This document shows, piece after piece, positions 18,977 through 28,514 of a stretch of 40,528 bases of DNA. Within the stretch, counting starts at the first letter, position 1; every line of letters begins with the position of its first letter. The notes under the pieces were generated by a model, which saw only the letters and a program-made list of their open reading frames with translations, had not been told where the DNA came from and searched no databases. The position numbers and the translations under genes are program-made. The stretch comes from Gracilibacillus suaedae. Lineage in GTDB: Bacteria > Bacillota > Bacilli > Bacillales > Amphibacillaceae. The stretch spans positions 1 through 40,528 of the forward strand of contig NZ_JAGFVL010000022.1 of assembly GCF_017599345.1 (NCBI RefSeq). Reading direction: 5' to 3'.

Positions 18977-19513
18977 TTATTCCATTTGTTTAGCGAGGAA
19001 GGTTGCTGCCGCTTGGGCTGCTTTTTTCTCTGCATCACCAAAATCCTTATTCTCCCTTGTAAACAACACCATACAACCAATCGGGTCTCCGCCTGCAATG
19101 ATTGGCTGAAGTAAATATGCCTCTAATTCCTCGTCTTTATTTTCGATAATCTCTAATGTGTTGGTTTTCGTTTCGATAATCGAATCACGACTATCCATTA
19201 ATTGATCAATCTTTTTTGATATGTGCTTACCTAAGTAGTCTTTTTTCGATTCACCTGCAACAGCAATAATTTCATCTCTATCACTAATAAGTACCGATAA
19301 ATCTAAGGAATCAAATAATGCCTCCGCATACTCAGTTGCGAAATCACCTAGCTCACTAATGGGAGAATATTTTTTTAAAATCACTTCACCGTCACGATCC
19401 ACAAAAATTTCAAGTGGATCACCTTCACGAATCCTTAGTGTTCGGCGAATTTCTTTCGGGATAACAACCCTTCCTAAATCATCAATACGACGTACAATTC
19501 CTGTAGCCTTCAT
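18977..19513 (-). CDS. spoVT: Stage V sporulation regulator SpoVT
   Basis: Forespore transcription factor that tunes sigma-G-dependent genes. The 178-residue protein has an N-terminal AbrB-type swapped-hairpin DNA-binding domain (MKATGIVRRIDDLGRVVIPKE) and a C-terminal GAF-like domain, as in B. subtilis. The ATG at 19513 matches the family N terminus and sits about nine bases after GTGAGGT; another ATG three codons earlier is too near the ribosome site. A clear sigma-G promoter lies upstream. Confidence 0.96.
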   Translation of the reverse strand: MKATGIVRRIDDLGRVVIPKEIRRTLRIREGDPLEIFVDRDGEVILKKYSPISELGDFATEYAEALFDSLDLSVLISDRDEIIAVAGESKKDYLGKHISKKIDQLMDSRDSIIETKTNTLEIIENKDEELEAYLLQPIIAGGDPIGCMVLFTRENKDFGDAEKKAAQAAATFLAKQME

Positions 19514-19592
19514 ATTAATCATTTACCTCACTTTCTATAATTGAGCAGTACATACAATTATTTCTTTATCAGAAATAATTATGTTGTAAGGT

Positions 19593-19622
19593 TAGTATGA
19601 TTAATTAAAATGGAAACTATAC
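19593..19622 (-). promoter_or_regulatory. Sigma-G promoter of spoVT
   Basis: GTATA (19622-19618), an 18-base spacer and CATACTA (19599-19593) on the minus strand fit the B. subtilis sigma-G consensus (gHATR, 18, CATwMTA) exactly as I recall it. It is about 80 bases before the start codon. Confidence 0.8.
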
Positions 19623-19648
19623 CTTTTTTCGGAGATAATTTCATAATT

Positions 19649-22600
19649 CTAGGCTACAGGTGTTTGTTTCATCTCACTTAATGTCTGGATAAACTCCTCT
19701 AAAATCTCATATCGCTTGATATATTGGGACTTATCAAAGCGGAACTCCACTTTTAACTTGCGATTCTCCGTACCTAATTGAATTAACCTGCCATATTGAT
19801 TGGCAAATTCAAATAATTTCGCACCATCTAATTCCTGGCTTCTCTCTTCTTCTACTATTACTTCTATTTTTTGCTTTCGTTCGGTGATCGCTTCGATTCG
19901 TTCCTTCTTGGACATCATTTTTAGTGTTGATACATGGAAAAGATTTTCAACTTCTTCTGGGTAATCGCCAAAACGATCGATCAGTTCATCTCGTAAATCA
20001 TGGACATCTTCTTGTGAATAAATAGCTTGGAATCGTTTATACATATCAACCTTCTGTTTTTCATCCGGTATATAATTATCTGGAATATAGGCATCGATTT
20101 TTAAGTCTAACTCCACTTCAAAGGGCTGTACTTCTTCGACAGCTTTGCCTTGTTTTTTCGCTTCCACAGCTTCATTCAACATCTGAGAATACATATCAAA
20201 ACCGACAGAGTCGATAAAGCCGTGTTGCTGGGCACCTAAGATATTACCAGCACCTCGGATAGATAAATCACGCATAGCAATCTTAAACCCTGAGCCTAAT
20301 TCAGTGAACTCTTTGATAGCCTGTAACCTCTTTTCAGAAACTTCCGTTAAAATTTTATCTTGCTGATAAGTGAAATAAGCGTAAGCAACACGATTAGAAC
20401 GTCCTACCCGGCCACGTAATTGGTATAACTGACTTAACCCCATACGATCGGCATCATAAACGATTAAGGTATTGACATTAGGAATGTCTACCCCTGTTTC
20501 AATAATCGTTGTACTCACTAATACGTCTGCTTCCCCTTCTAAAAAGGAAAACATCACATTCTCCAGTTCAGATTCATTCATCTGTCCATGTGCAACAGTT
20601 ACCCGGGCATCTTCTACTAATGCTTGGATGTCCTGCGCAATTTTATCGATAGATTCCACTCTATTATATAGAAAGAATACTTGACCACCTCTGGATAACT
20701 CACGTTCAATCGCTTCCCTTACTAAAGGTGCATTATACTCCATGACATACGTCTGAATCGGAAAACGATTCTCTGGTGGTGTTTCAATCACTGATAAATC
20801 ACGAACTCCTAGCATCGACATATGCAATGTTCTCGGTATTGGTGTAGCGGTTAAGGTTAATACATCTACATTCGTTTTTAATTGCTTAATTTTCTCTTTA
20901 TGTTTTACACCAAAACGTTGCTCCTCATCAACAATAAGTAGTCCCAACTCCTTATAACTAACATCCTTAGATAATAATCGATGGGTTCCAATCACAATAT
21001 CTATCGTGCCATTCTTTAAACCTTTTAATGTTTCTGATTGCTGTTTTCTTGTTCGAAAACGGCTTAACAAACCAATATTAATCGGGTAATCCTGGAACCT
21101 CTCCATTACCGTTTCATAATGCTGCTGCGCTAAAATAGTTGTAGGAACCAATATCGCCACTTGTTTACCATCGGCGATTGCCTTGAAAGCTGCACGAATG
21201 GCAACCTCTGTTTTACCGTAACCAACATCTCCACAAAGAAGGCGATCCATTGGCTGCTCTTTCTCCATATCTTGCTTAATTTCTTCGACACAGCGTAATT
21301 GATCCTCTGTTTCCTGATATGGGAACGATGCTTCGAAATCTCGTTGCATTTCAGTATCTAGTGAAAAAGCATACCCTTTAGCAGCTTCTCTTTCTGCGTA
21401 TAACTTCATCAAGTCATCTGCAATGTCCTCGACTTTGGATTGTACTTTGCTTTTGACCTTCTTCCAGTCATTACCGCCTAACCGGTATAATTTAGGCTCT
21501 TTACCTTCTGAACCAACATACTTCTGCACCAAATCTATTTGATCTATCGGTACGAAAAGCTTATCATCCCCTGAATATTTAACAAGCATAAAATCTTTAT
21601 GCAAACCATTCACTTCTAATGTTTCAATCCCTATATATCGACCAATACCATGGTTAGCATGTACGACATAGTCACCGACTTGTAATTCTTGATAACTCTT
21701 AATCCGCTCAGCATTCGATACTTTTTGTTTACGTTTTTTTCTAGTTGTTTTTTGTTTAAACAACTCATTCTCGGTTATAACGGCAATTTTATGCATTGGT
21801 AATTCAAAACCACCACTAATGTTGCCAATGGTGATTACAGGATGCTTTATAGGTAAGTCTGGTAATGTCTCGCTCATTGTGGCACTCATCTGATAATCTT
21901 CCAGAACAGATTGAATTTTTTCCATTCTACTTTGATTTGGTGCCAAAATAATAACGGAGAATTCCCCTTTATCCCATCGGTCCATTTCGTTTTCTAATAA
22001 ATTCATTTGCCCATGAAATTGTTGCATTGCCCGGCAGGAGAGATTCACAATATTAGCTGGATTTGTGTTTGGAATATGGCGTAAAAAGACAGAAAGGTAT
22101 AACCGCTGCTGCTTCATATTATTCCAAACTTCATGCCAATCAAACGATAACCTAGAATCACTGACAGCTTTACCGCGTTGCAAATTATCTTTAAGCCATT
22201 CTTGTTCTTCGTTATCCAAATGAGAGGCGGTTTCCTGAATTCTACTCATTTCATCTAATATAATAAATCCGTCTTCTGGTAAATAATCTAGTAAACTATA
22301 GTTATCATCGTAGAAAAACCCTGCATATTTTCTTATTTCCTGAAAACGTTCACAATGATTTAGACGATCTATGTCCGCTGTAATCGTCTCCGTAAGAACT
22401 TGTTGATCAGATTTATTCTTAACCTTTTTCAACGTTTTATTTAGTGACTGTTCTAGTTTTTGAGCTGTAGCGACTAGGTCACTATCCTTTAGCAACAATT
22501 CTGTCGTAGGGATAACTGTAACCTGTTCTTGTTTTTCTAATGAGCGTTGTGACTCTGCATCATAGTAACGAATCGAATCGATTTCATCGTCAAATAATTC

Positions 22601-23182
22601 AATCCGAAGTGGTTGTTCTTCTGTTATAGGATAGATATCTAAGATTCCACCACGCAAACTAAACTCACCAGGGCTTGAAGCCATATCCTGACGGAGATAA
22701 CCCATCTCAACTAAATATTCTAAGGTTTGGTCAATGTCAATAATCTGCTCGAGCTCGAAATCAAGTTGATAGGTTTGCCAATACTCCATAGGCGGTAGCA
22801 TCCGTTTTAAAGCTGCTACTGGAGCAATCAAAATCGCATTATCAGCATTAAGCCAATTTGTCAGTGAGGTTATTCGTTGGCTTAATAATTCCGGACTTGC
22901 GACCGCTAGTTCAGAAGCAAGCAGCTCATTGACAGGATAAAGATACACATTTTTCTCTTCCGAAAACTCTAACATATCTTCATATAGTTGTTGGGCTTGT
23001 GTTAATTGATGGGTTATAATTAATGTTTTCTTTTGAGTAGCTTCTTGAATCAGAGTTGTAAACATACTTCTGGCAGATCCAGATAAACCCGAAACTAGTT
23101 GTTCTTTTAAGCCGGATTCAACCCCATTAATAATGGAATAGACATCATCACGGTTTTGTAAGTATCGTTTTATTTCATACAT
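19649..23182 (-). CDS. mfd: Transcription-repair coupling factor Mfd
   Basis: ATP-dependent translocase that removes stalled RNA polymerase and recruits UvrA. The 1177-residue protein has the UvrB-homology N-terminal region (APGEFSLRGGILDIYP), an RNA-polymerase-interacting domain (QELQVGDYVVHANHGIGRYIGIE), RecG-like helicase motifs in the middle (GDVGYGKTEVAIRAA Walker A; IVDEEQRFG) and the C-terminal TRCF domain. The ATG at 23182, after GGGGGAG, gives MYEIKRYLQNRDD, which aligns with the usual N terminus; the open frame extends 30 codons further without a ribosome site. Confidence 0.96.
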   Translation of the reverse strand: MYEIKRYLQNRDDVYSIINGVESGLKEQLVSGLSGSARSMFTTLIQEATQKKTLIITHQLTQAQQLYEDMLEFSEEKNVYLYPVNELLASELAVASPELLSQRITSLTNWLNADNAILIAPVAALKRMLPPMEYWQTYQLDFELEQIIDIDQTLEYLVEMGYLRQDMASSPGEFSLRGGILDIYPITEEQPLRIELFDDEIDSIRYYDAESQRSLEKQEQVTVIPTTELLLKDSDLVATAQKLEQSLNKTLKKVKNKSDQQVLTETITADIDRLNHCERFQEIRKYAGFFYDDNYSLLDYLPEDGFIILDEMSRIQETASHLDNEEQEWLKDNLQRGKAVSDSRLSFDWHEVWNNMKQQRLYLSVFLRHIPNTNPANIVNLSCRAMQQFHGQMNLLENEMDRWDKGEFSVIILAPNQSRMEKIQSVLEDYQMSATMSETLPDLPIKHPVITIGNISGGFELPMHKIAVITENELFKQKTTRKKRKQKVSNAERIKSYQELQVGDYVVHANHGIGRYIGIETLEVNGLHKDFMLVKYSGDDKLFVPIDQIDLVQKYVGSEGKEPKLYRLGGNDWKKVKSKVQSKVEDIADDLMKLYAEREAAKGYAFSLDTEMQRDFEASFPYQETEDQLRCVEEIKQDMEKEQPMDRLLCGDVGYGKTEVAIRAAFKAIADGKQVAILVPTTILAQQHYETVMERFQDYPINIGLLSRFRTRKQQSETLKGLKNGTIDIVIGTHRLLSKDVSYKELGLLIVDEEQRFGVKHKEKIKQLKTNVDVLTLTATPIPRTLHMSMLGVRDLSVIETPPENRFPIQTYVMEYNAPLVREAIERELSRGGQVFFLYNRVESIDKIAQDIQALVEDARVTVAHGQMNESELENVMFSFLEGEADVLVSTTIIETGVDIPNVNTLIVYDADRMGLSQLYQLRGRVGRSNRVAYAYFTYQQDKILTEVSEKRLQAIKEFTELGSGFKIAMRDLSIRGAGNILGAQQHGFIDSVGFDMYSQMLNEAVEAKKQGKAVEEVQPFEVELDLKIDAYIPDNYIPDEKQKVDMYKRFQAIYSQEDVHDLRDELIDRFGDYPEEVENLFHVSTLKMMSKKERIEAITERKQKIEVIVEEERSQELDGAKLFEFANQYGRLIQLGTENRKLKVEFRFDKSQYIKRYEILEEFIQTLSEMKQTPVA

Positions 23183-23308
23183 AATGCTCCCCCTAAATAC
23201 CTTAAAACTAATATATGTTGATTTCTTCATTAATTGCCAAAACGCACAAAAATGCTTTGGTGAACATACCAAAGCTTATTGTGTAATTAAAGGAGAGTTG
23301 AGGTTATC

Positions 23309-23539
23309 CTATTGAATAAAATAATCTAACTCATGGTACTGTGGATTTTGATCTAATAATTGTTGGCAATTTTCACAAATAGATTGAAGTGTAACAGTCT
23401 GATCTTGCTGATAATTCATCAGTTGGTTCTTTTCCTCTGTCGATAACAAATTCCAACCTATCTTTTCTAAATCCAACATCTGTGGTCTCAATCTCCCGAT
23501 TTCTGTACCACAATGTTTACACGTGTATAACAAAGTCAT
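23309..23539 (-). CDS. fin: Fin (YabK), anti-sigma-F factor
   Basis: Small zinc-binding-type protein (76 residues) with CKHCG near the N terminus and CENCQ near residue 56, the two cysteine pairs of the Fin family; the ending NPQYHELDYFIQ is also typical. In B. subtilis Fin is made under sigma-F and inhibits it, helping the switch to sigma-G. The second of two adjacent ATGs (23539) aligns with the B. subtilis start and is eight bases after AAGGAGG. It lies between pth and mfd, as in B. subtilis. Confidence 0.92.
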   Translation of the reverse strand: MTLLYTCKHCGTEIGRLRPQMLDLEKIGWNLLSTEEKNQLMNYQQDQTVTLQSICENCQQLLDQNPQYHELDYFIQ

Positions 23540-23580
23540 CATTCGCGCCTCCTTATCAGAAAGCTATCGTAATTAGTTGT

Positions 23581-23610
23581 TATTCTACCCCGTATAGGTA
23601 AAATCTATAC
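23581..23610 (-). promoter_or_regulatory. Sigma-F promoter of fin
   Basis: On the minus strand GTATA (23610-23606), a 15-base spacer and GGGTAGAATA (23590-23581) match the sigma-F pattern (GywTA, 15, GGnrAnAnTw) at all but one position. It would give forespore-specific expression of fin. Confidence 0.75.
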
Positions 23611-23653
23611 TTAATGATGACTTATTTATACTGTAAAACGTATTAGAACTAAT

Positions 23654-23685
23654 AAGACTTTCGCTATTTCTTGGCGATAAGTCTT
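23654..23685 (-). terminator. Imperfect hairpin after pth
   Basis: AAGACTT/TCGC pairs with GCGA/AAGTCTT with small internal mismatches, directly after the pth stop codon. It has no good T tract on the minus strand, so it may be an attenuator or RNA-end stabiliser instead of a full terminator. Confidence 0.4.
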
Positions 23686-23688
23686 GTT

Positions 23689-24249
23689 TTACAAATTATA
23701 CTCATTCATTACTCTTGGAAATGGCTGCTTTAGCCACGATTCCATTGCATCAGCTGCATGATCAATCGACTGTTTTAATATGTCCTGATCTTCTTCATCA
23801 AATTTCCCAAGAACATAATCAATTACAGACATCGGGGTATCCGGTCTGCCGATTCCAAAACGTAATCGGTTAAATTGCTTTGTACCTAATTGATCAATAC
23901 AAGAGCGAACACCATTATGACCGCCATGTCCACCAGTTTGTCGTAGCTTAATTTTACCCAATGGTAAATCCAAATCATCATAGACAACCGTCACTTCGTC
24001 TGGTTGAAGATTGTAAAAATCCATTAATGGCCGAAGTGATTCACCTGACAAATTCATAAAGGTTTGCGGTTGAAGTAATATGACTTTCTCTCCCTCGACA
24101 GCTTCCAGCGTAAAGTGCCCTTTGAATTTACTTTTATTTAATGTCCAGCCATGACGATTAAGTAGTTCGTCGATTACCATAAAACCAACATTATGTCTTG
24201 TTTGCTGATATTTGATGCCTGGATTTCCTAAACCTACGATACATTTCAT
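23689..24249 (-). CDS. pth: Peptidyl-tRNA hydrolase (SpoVC)
   Basis: Releases peptides from prematurely dissociated peptidyl-tRNA. The 186-residue protein has the N-terminal signature VGLGNPGIKYQQTRHNVGF, with catalytic His20, and the conserved FMNLSGE and DDLDLPLGKIKLR segments. Length is standard. In B. subtilis the same gene is spoVC, in the ctc-spoVC-fin-mfd order seen here. Confidence 0.96.
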   Translation of the reverse strand: MKCIVGLGNPGIKYQQTRHNVGFMVIDELLNRHGWTLNKSKFKGHFTLEAVEGEKVILLQPQTFMNLSGESLRPLMDFYNLQPDEVTVVYDDLDLPLGKIKLRQTGGHGGHNGVRSCIDQLGTKQFNRLRFGIGRPDTPMSVIDYVLGKFDEEDQDILKQSIDHAADAMESWLKQPFPRVMNEYNL

Positions 24250-24307
24250 AGCATAAAGACTTCCTTTAACTATTTTTTTCTTCCTTATAGTTTAACATAA
24301 AAAACGG

Positions 24308-24339
24308 TGAAAAGACGCAACTTTTGGTAGTTGCGTCTT
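24308..24339 (-). terminator. Terminator between ctc and pth
   Basis: A perfect 10-bp stem AAGACGCAAC / GTTGCGTCTT followed by TTTTC on the minus strand. It lies 185 bases beyond ctc and about 60 before pth, so it could end ctc transcription or attenuate read-through. Confidence 0.65.
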
Positions 24340-24524
24340 GATTATTCATAAGAAATTTACAAAAAGTAATGTCTAGCTCCAAGCGATATATCTTTTGCGA
24401 TTTTCTTTTATCAACGGTACTAAATGTCAGTAACCCCTAATACAAAGATAAGTAGAGGTTACAAACGTTAACAACCTGTTTCATGATTAGTGGAAGGCCA
24501 TACCCTACTGATCACAGTCTCACT

Positions 24525-25163
24525 TTATTCTTCACTGTCTCCGTGCTCTTGTTTATCTCCATTAATAACTTCTGGTTCTGCCGGTTCATCGACAGCGGAG
24601 TCTTCTGCTGGTTCTTCATCAGGAACTAAGATAGAAACAATAGTTGTTCCCTCATCCTCTAGGATGTCATAATTTCTTCCTTCTTTTAAATCTGAAACTA
24701 AAATACTATCCCCTACAGCTAAATCTGAAACATCGATTGTAATCTGCTCAGGAATATCATTAGGTTTCGCCCTAATAGACAAATCATATAATGGTTGTTG
24801 CAGAACGCCACCTTCTTTAGCACCGATTGCTTCACCTTCTAACACTATTGGAACTTGTACATCCATTTCTTCTTTCATGTTAACAGCATAAAAGTCTGCA
24901 TGTACTAATTGATCTTTTAATGGATCAATTTGATAATCATGCAACATTACATCAACGGCATCACCATCTATTTGTAATGAGATAATCGCATTTTTACCTT
25001 CATCTCTTACTGTTTTTAATAATTCAATACTGTCTACTGCCACTGTTTTTGGTTCTACTTGATAACCATAAATAATCGCTGGTACTTCTCCTGCCGTTCT
25101 AATTGCTCTTGTATTAGAAGTTTTTAAATTCTCTCTTTTTTTTGCCTGCAAAGTTGCTGCCAA
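24525..25163 (-). CDS. ctc: Ribosomal protein L25/general stress protein Ctc
   Basis: The long (TL5/CTC) form of the 5S-rRNA-binding protein: an N-terminal L25 domain (about 1-90) and a C-terminal beta domain, ending in an acidic proline/glutamate-rich tail. The TTG at 25163, after GGAGGGT, gives MAATLQAKKRENL, which aligns with Ctc proteins (212 residues). The reading frame extends upstream across the promoter to 25253 but without a ribosome site. It lies directly after prs and has its own sigma-B-like promoter. Confidence 0.93.
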   Translation of the reverse strand: MAATLQAKKRENLKTSNTRAIRTAGEVPAIIYGYQVEPKTVAVDSIELLKTVRDEGKNAIISLQIDGDAVDVMLHDYQIDPLKDQLVHADFYAVNMKEEMDVQVPIVLEGEAIGAKEGGVLQQPLYDLSIRAKPNDIPEQITIDVSDLAVGDSILVSDLKEGRNYDILEDEGTTIVSILVPDEEPAEDSAVDEPAEPEVINGDKQEHGDSEE

Positions 25164-25202
25164 AATAATCACCCTCCATAGAAAATAACTGATATTAATA
25201 TA

Positions 25203-25230
25203 TTTCCCTCGAGTGTGATCGGCTAAACCT
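25203..25230 (-). promoter_or_regulatory. Sigma-B-type promoter of ctc
   Basis: AGGTTTAG (25230-25223), a 14-base spacer and GGGAAA (25208-25203) on the minus strand resemble the sigma-B consensus RGGxTTRA-N14-GGGTAT. ctc is a classic sigma-B gene in B. subtilis. The -10 is not perfect. Confidence 0.65.
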
Positions 25231-25245
25231 CTTTTTTCAGAAAAC

Positions 25246-26193
25246 TTAATCAAATAGAATACTTACAGATTGACGTTCATGTACACGAATTATCGCTTCA
25301 CTAATTAAAGGCGCTACTGATAATTGCGTAACTTTATCTATTTGTTTTGCTTCTTGTAATGGAATACTATTCGTTACTACTAATTCTTTAATTCTTGAAT
25401 TCTCTATTCGTTCGATTGCAGGCCCAGATAGTACTGGATGGGTACAACAAGCATATACTTCTGTTGCTCCATTTTCAATTAAAGCATTTGCTCCTAATGT
25501 AATCGTTCCTGCTGTATCGATAATATCATCGATAAGAATCGCTGTTCTTCCCTCGATATTACCTACAATATTCATCACTTCCGCAACATTCGGGCGTGGT
25601 CTACGCTTATCAATGATTGCAATCGGTGCTTTTAATCTATCCGCTAATTGTCGTGCGCGTGTTACCCCACCATGATCAGGTGACACTACTACGATATCCT
25701 CTAGACCTTTTTTACTCCAATAACTAGATAAAATCGGAACACCGACTAACTGATCAACTGGAATATCAAAGAACCCTTGAATTTGTGGTGCATGTAAATC
25801 CAACGTAATAACTCTGGTAGCACCAGCTGTTTGCAGTAAGTCTGCAATTAATTTGGCTGTAATTGGCTCACGTGCGCGTGCTTTACGATCTTGTCTGGCA
25901 TATCCATAGTAAGGCATCACAATATTAATCGATTTTGCCGAAGCTCTTTTTAATGCATCGATCATAATCAAAAGCTCCATAATATGCTGATTACCTGGTT
26001 CACAAGTTGATTGTACAACATATACATCACAACCACGGATACTTTCTTCTATATTTATTTGAATCTCACCATCACTAAATTTTGTTACCGAGCTTTTTCC
26101 TAACTCCACCCCGATATTAGCTGCAATCTCTTCAGCTAGGCTTGGATTCGAGTTTAATGTAAATACTTTTAAGGATGAATCCTTATAGGACAT
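25246..26193 (-). CDS. prs: Ribose-phosphate pyrophosphokinase (PRPP synthase)
   Basis: Makes PRPP from ribose 5-phosphate and ATP for nucleotide, histidine and tryptophan synthesis. The 315-residue class I enzyme has the catalytic flexible-loop region [11 protein letters not shown], the pyrophosphate-loop region [16 protein letters not shown] and the PRPP-binding [19 protein letters not shown] lies six bases before the ATG. It is 28 bases after glmU and surely co-transcribed with it. Confidence 0.97.
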   Translation of the reverse strand: MSYKDSSLKVFTLNSNPSLAEEIAANIGVELGKSSVTKFSDGEIQINIEESIRGCDVYVVQSTCEPGNQHIMELLIMIDALKRASAKSINIVMPYYGYARQDRKARAREPITAKLIADLLQTAGATRVITLDLHAPQIQGFFDIPVDQLVGVPILSSYWSKKGLEDIVVVSPDHGGVTRARQLADRLKAPIAIIDKRRPRPNVAEVMNIVGNIEGRTAILIDDIIDTAGTITLGANALIENGATEVYACCTHPVLSGPAIERIENSRIKELVVTNSIPLQEAKQIDKVTQLSVAPLISEAIIRVHERQSVSILFD

Positions 26194-26221
26194 TTGTATA
26201 CCTCCATGTGATTTTTAATAA

Positions 26222-27586
26222 TTATTTATATTTCTTTGCGTATTGCTCTTTGTTAACTTGTTTTGCTCGGCCAATAGATAATGCATCACCTGGTACATCT
26301 TGATTGATGGTCGAACCTGCTGCAACTAATGCTCCTTTACCAATGGTAATTGGTGCGATTAAGTTAGCATTACATCCGATAAAAGCATCATCTTCTATCG
26401 TTGTTTTAAATTTATTCTTCCCGTCATAATTAACGGTAATCGCTCCACATCCAATGTTTACGCCGCTTCCTATTTCTGCATCGCCAATATAACTGAGATG
26501 TGGAACTTTACTTTTATTATCTATCTTTGACTTTTTAATTTCAACAAAATTACCTACTTTTACATCGTCACCAATCGATGCATCTGGACGAATGTGTGCA
26601 AAAGGACCAACTTGAACGTGCTGACCAATATAGCTTGAGGTTGCGACACTATGACGGAGTACAGTATTCGCTCCAATATGGCAATCATTTACTTCTGAGT
26701 TCGGTCCAATTACCGCCTCATCTTCTATAGTCGTGCTTCCTTTTAAAACACAACCGGGTTCAATTACAACATCTGTTCCGATTTTTACATCTGTACCTAT
26801 GTAAGTATTGGCAGGGTCTATAAGGGTCACACCATTTCTCATATGTTGTTCATTAATTCGCTTTTTCATAAGCATTTCTGCTTGAGATAATGCAACACGA
26901 TCATTAACACCAATTGTTTCTTCAAAATTATCTGTCTGATAAGCAGCTACTTTTCTGCCTTCTTCTTGAGCGATTTCGATCACATCTGGTAAATAATACT
27001 CGCCTTGAGCATTATCATTGGATACCTTCTTTAGTGCTTCAAATAACCATACATTATCAAAGCAATATGTGCCTGTATTGATCTCTTGAATCATTTTTTC
27101 CTTTTCGGTTGCATCTTTTTGCTCTACAATTTTGTTAACTTGATTATTTGCATTTCTTACAATTCGTCCGTATCCAGTAGGCTCCTCTGCATGGGCAGTT
27201 AAAATAGTGACTGCAGCACTTTCCTTCTCATGATGGTTCAATACCGCTTGTATGGTGTCTCTCGTTAATAATGGTGTATCACCGCAAACTACAATGGTAG
27301 TACCTTTTTTATTGGCTAAATATTTTTCAGCTTGCTGTACAGCATGTCCTGTTCCTAACTGTTCTTCCTGTATAACAAATTCACATGTTTGTCCTAATTG
27401 TTCCTGTACTTTCTCAGCTCCAAAGCCAACAACAGTCGTTATACTAGCAAGATCTAATCCTTTCAATTGATCAACCACATGCTGTACCATTGGTTTTCCT
27501 AAAACAGGATGGAGAACTTTATATAATTTAGATTTCATTCTTGTTCCTTTTCCTGCAGCTAAAACAATTGCGTACCGATTTGACAA
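26222..27586 (-). CDS. glmU: GlmU: bifunctional UDP-GlcNAc pyrophosphorylase/GlcN-1-P acetyltransferase
   Basis: Makes UDP-N-acetylglucosamine for peptidoglycan and teichoic acids. The 454-residue protein has an N-terminal nucleotidyltransferase domain ([19 protein letters not shown]) and a C-terminal left-handed beta-helix of hexapeptide repeats with [12 protein letters not shown]. The TTG at 27586, six bases after GGAGGG, gives [12 protein letters not shown] and aligns with B. subtilis GcaD; an upstream frame start at 27610 has no support. A sigma-A promoter lies upstream, then element E5. Confidence 0.96.
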   Translation of the reverse strand: MSNRYAIVLAAGKGTRMKSKLYKVLHPVLGKPMVQHVVDQLKGLDLASITTVVGFGAEKVQEQLGQTCEFVIQEEQLGTGHAVQQAEKYLANKKGTTIVVCGDTPLLTRDTIQAVLNHHEKESAAVTILTAHAEEPTGYGRIVRNANNQVNKIVEQKDATEKEKMIQEINTGTYCFDNVWLFEALKKVSNDNAQGEYYLPDVIEIAQEEGRKVAAYQTDNFEETIGVNDRVALSQAEMLMKKRINEQHMRNGVTLIDPANTYIGTDVKIGTDVVIEPGCVLKGSTTIEDEAVIGPNSEVNDCHIGANTVLRHSVATSSYIGQHVQVGPFAHIRPDASIGDDVKVGNFVEIKKSKIDNKSKVPHLSYIGDAEIGSGVNIGCGAITVNYDGKNKFKTTIEDDAFIGCNANLIAPITIGKGALVAAGSTINQDVPGDALSIGRAKQVNKEQYAKKYK

Positions 27587-27669
27587 GATAGTCCCTCCGT
27601 TCTTCTTCACCTCTTGTATATTTATGTGAAAAGGATCTGCTCATTTTGTACAATAATATCCCAATTATG

Positions 27670-27698
27670 AATATATACGAAAACAGGTGTATTTTCAA
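27670..27698 (-). promoter_or_regulatory. Sigma-A promoter of glmU-prs
   Basis: TTGAAA (27698-27693) and TATATT (27675-27670) on the minus strand with a 17-base spacer, about 85 bases before the glmU start. Confidence 0.7.
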
Positions 27699-27768
27699 TA
27701 AAGATGGCATAATTTAAATATCTATAAAATATCGATCGCTTACTGATACTAAGGAATAATTGATACAT

Positions 27769-27970
27769 ACTGCGAAGTAATGAAAATTTCCGAAGTAGGG
27801 CTTTCTCTCAATCTGATTTTTGCTTTGGCATACCCTCCGGCAAGATACTGCGCTTTCCACGGGCACTCACATTATCCTCGGAAAGCGCAGTATTCTACCG
27901 GAGCGTTATTCTGTGCACTCTCTGTGGGAGAAGGGACAAGAGCAGATCCTCAAGCGAGTTACTTCGTAGT
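27769..27970. repeat. Short border-flanked element E5 with single hairpin
   Basis: The 202-bp element has perfect left border ACTGCGAAGTAA (27769-27780) and right border TTACTTCGTAGT (27959-27970). The interior keeps only the outer B-type arms, 27835-27858 and 27880-27903 (about 21 of 24 positions pair), around a short loop. It looks like a deletion derivative of E2-type elements. It lies between the spoVG terminator and the glmU promoter, within a 471-bp gap. Confidence 0.8.
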
Positions 27971-28013
27971 TTATGGATTTTGCGGATATATTTTATATTC
28001 GATGACAAAAAAT

Positions 28014-28048
28014 AAAAAGCCTAATCAAAAGAATTGATTAGACTTTTT
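28014..28048 (-). terminator. Intrinsic terminator of spoVG
   Basis: AAAAAGTCTAATCAA pairs with TTGATTAGGCTTTTT on the minus strand, followed by more T residues, nine bases after the spoVG stop. Confidence 0.85.
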
Positions 28049-28057
28049 TACTCTTTT

Positions 28058-28348
28058 TTAAGAAGCTCCTGCTTCTTCATACTCTACTTCAGCTTCTCCA
28101 GCACGATGATACTCTTCTAAAACAGCATCTTGAATTTTTGCTCTGGTACCAGAGTTAATCGGGTGTGCAATATCCCTAAATTCACCATCCGGCGTACGTT
28201 TAGAAGGCATTGCTACAAACATTCCATTATTCCCATCAATCACTCGAATATCATGGACCACAAATTCATGATCTAATGTAATGGATGCGATAGCTCGCAT
28301 TCTTCCATCGGTATTCACGCGGCGTAATCTTACGTCAGTTACTTCCAC
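28058..28348 (-). CDS. spoVG: Septation/RNA-binding regulator SpoVG
   Basis: A 96-residue SpoVG protein ([24 protein letters not shown] is the family N terminus). Homologues bind nucleic acid and affect septation, sporulation or virulence. It starts at GTG with a strong GGTGG site. The terminal residues are acidic. A sigma-H promoter and a very AT-rich upstream region (a likely AbrB target, as in B. subtilis) precede it. The yabJ gene that normally lies between purR and spoVG is not present; the gap is only 166 bases. Confidence 0.96.
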   Translation of the reverse strand: MEVTDVRLRRVNTDGRMRAIASITLDHEFVVHDIRVIDGNNGMFVAMPSKRTPDGEFRDIAHPINSGTRAKIQDAVLEEYHRAGEAEVEYEEAGAS

Positions 28349-28391
28349 TATGTTTCACCACCTTTTCCCTTTTTAAGAACTTATTATCTTA

Positions 28392-28418
28392 ATTCAACAA
28401 AATTTTTAAAATTCCTGC
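28392..28418 (-). promoter_or_regulatory. Sigma-H promoter of spoVG
   Basis: On the minus strand GCAGGAATT, 11 bases, GTTGAAT fits the sigma-H consensus RnAGGAwWW-N11-RnnGAAT. The flanking DNA is nearly pure A+T. Confidence 0.85.
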
Positions 28419-28514
28419 TTAAATTTTAAAAAATATTATCTTTTTAAGGAAATTTTCTTATAAAAGGCGGTGAATGACATAATTCGATATAATCAGACCT
28501 TTTTACACGATCCT

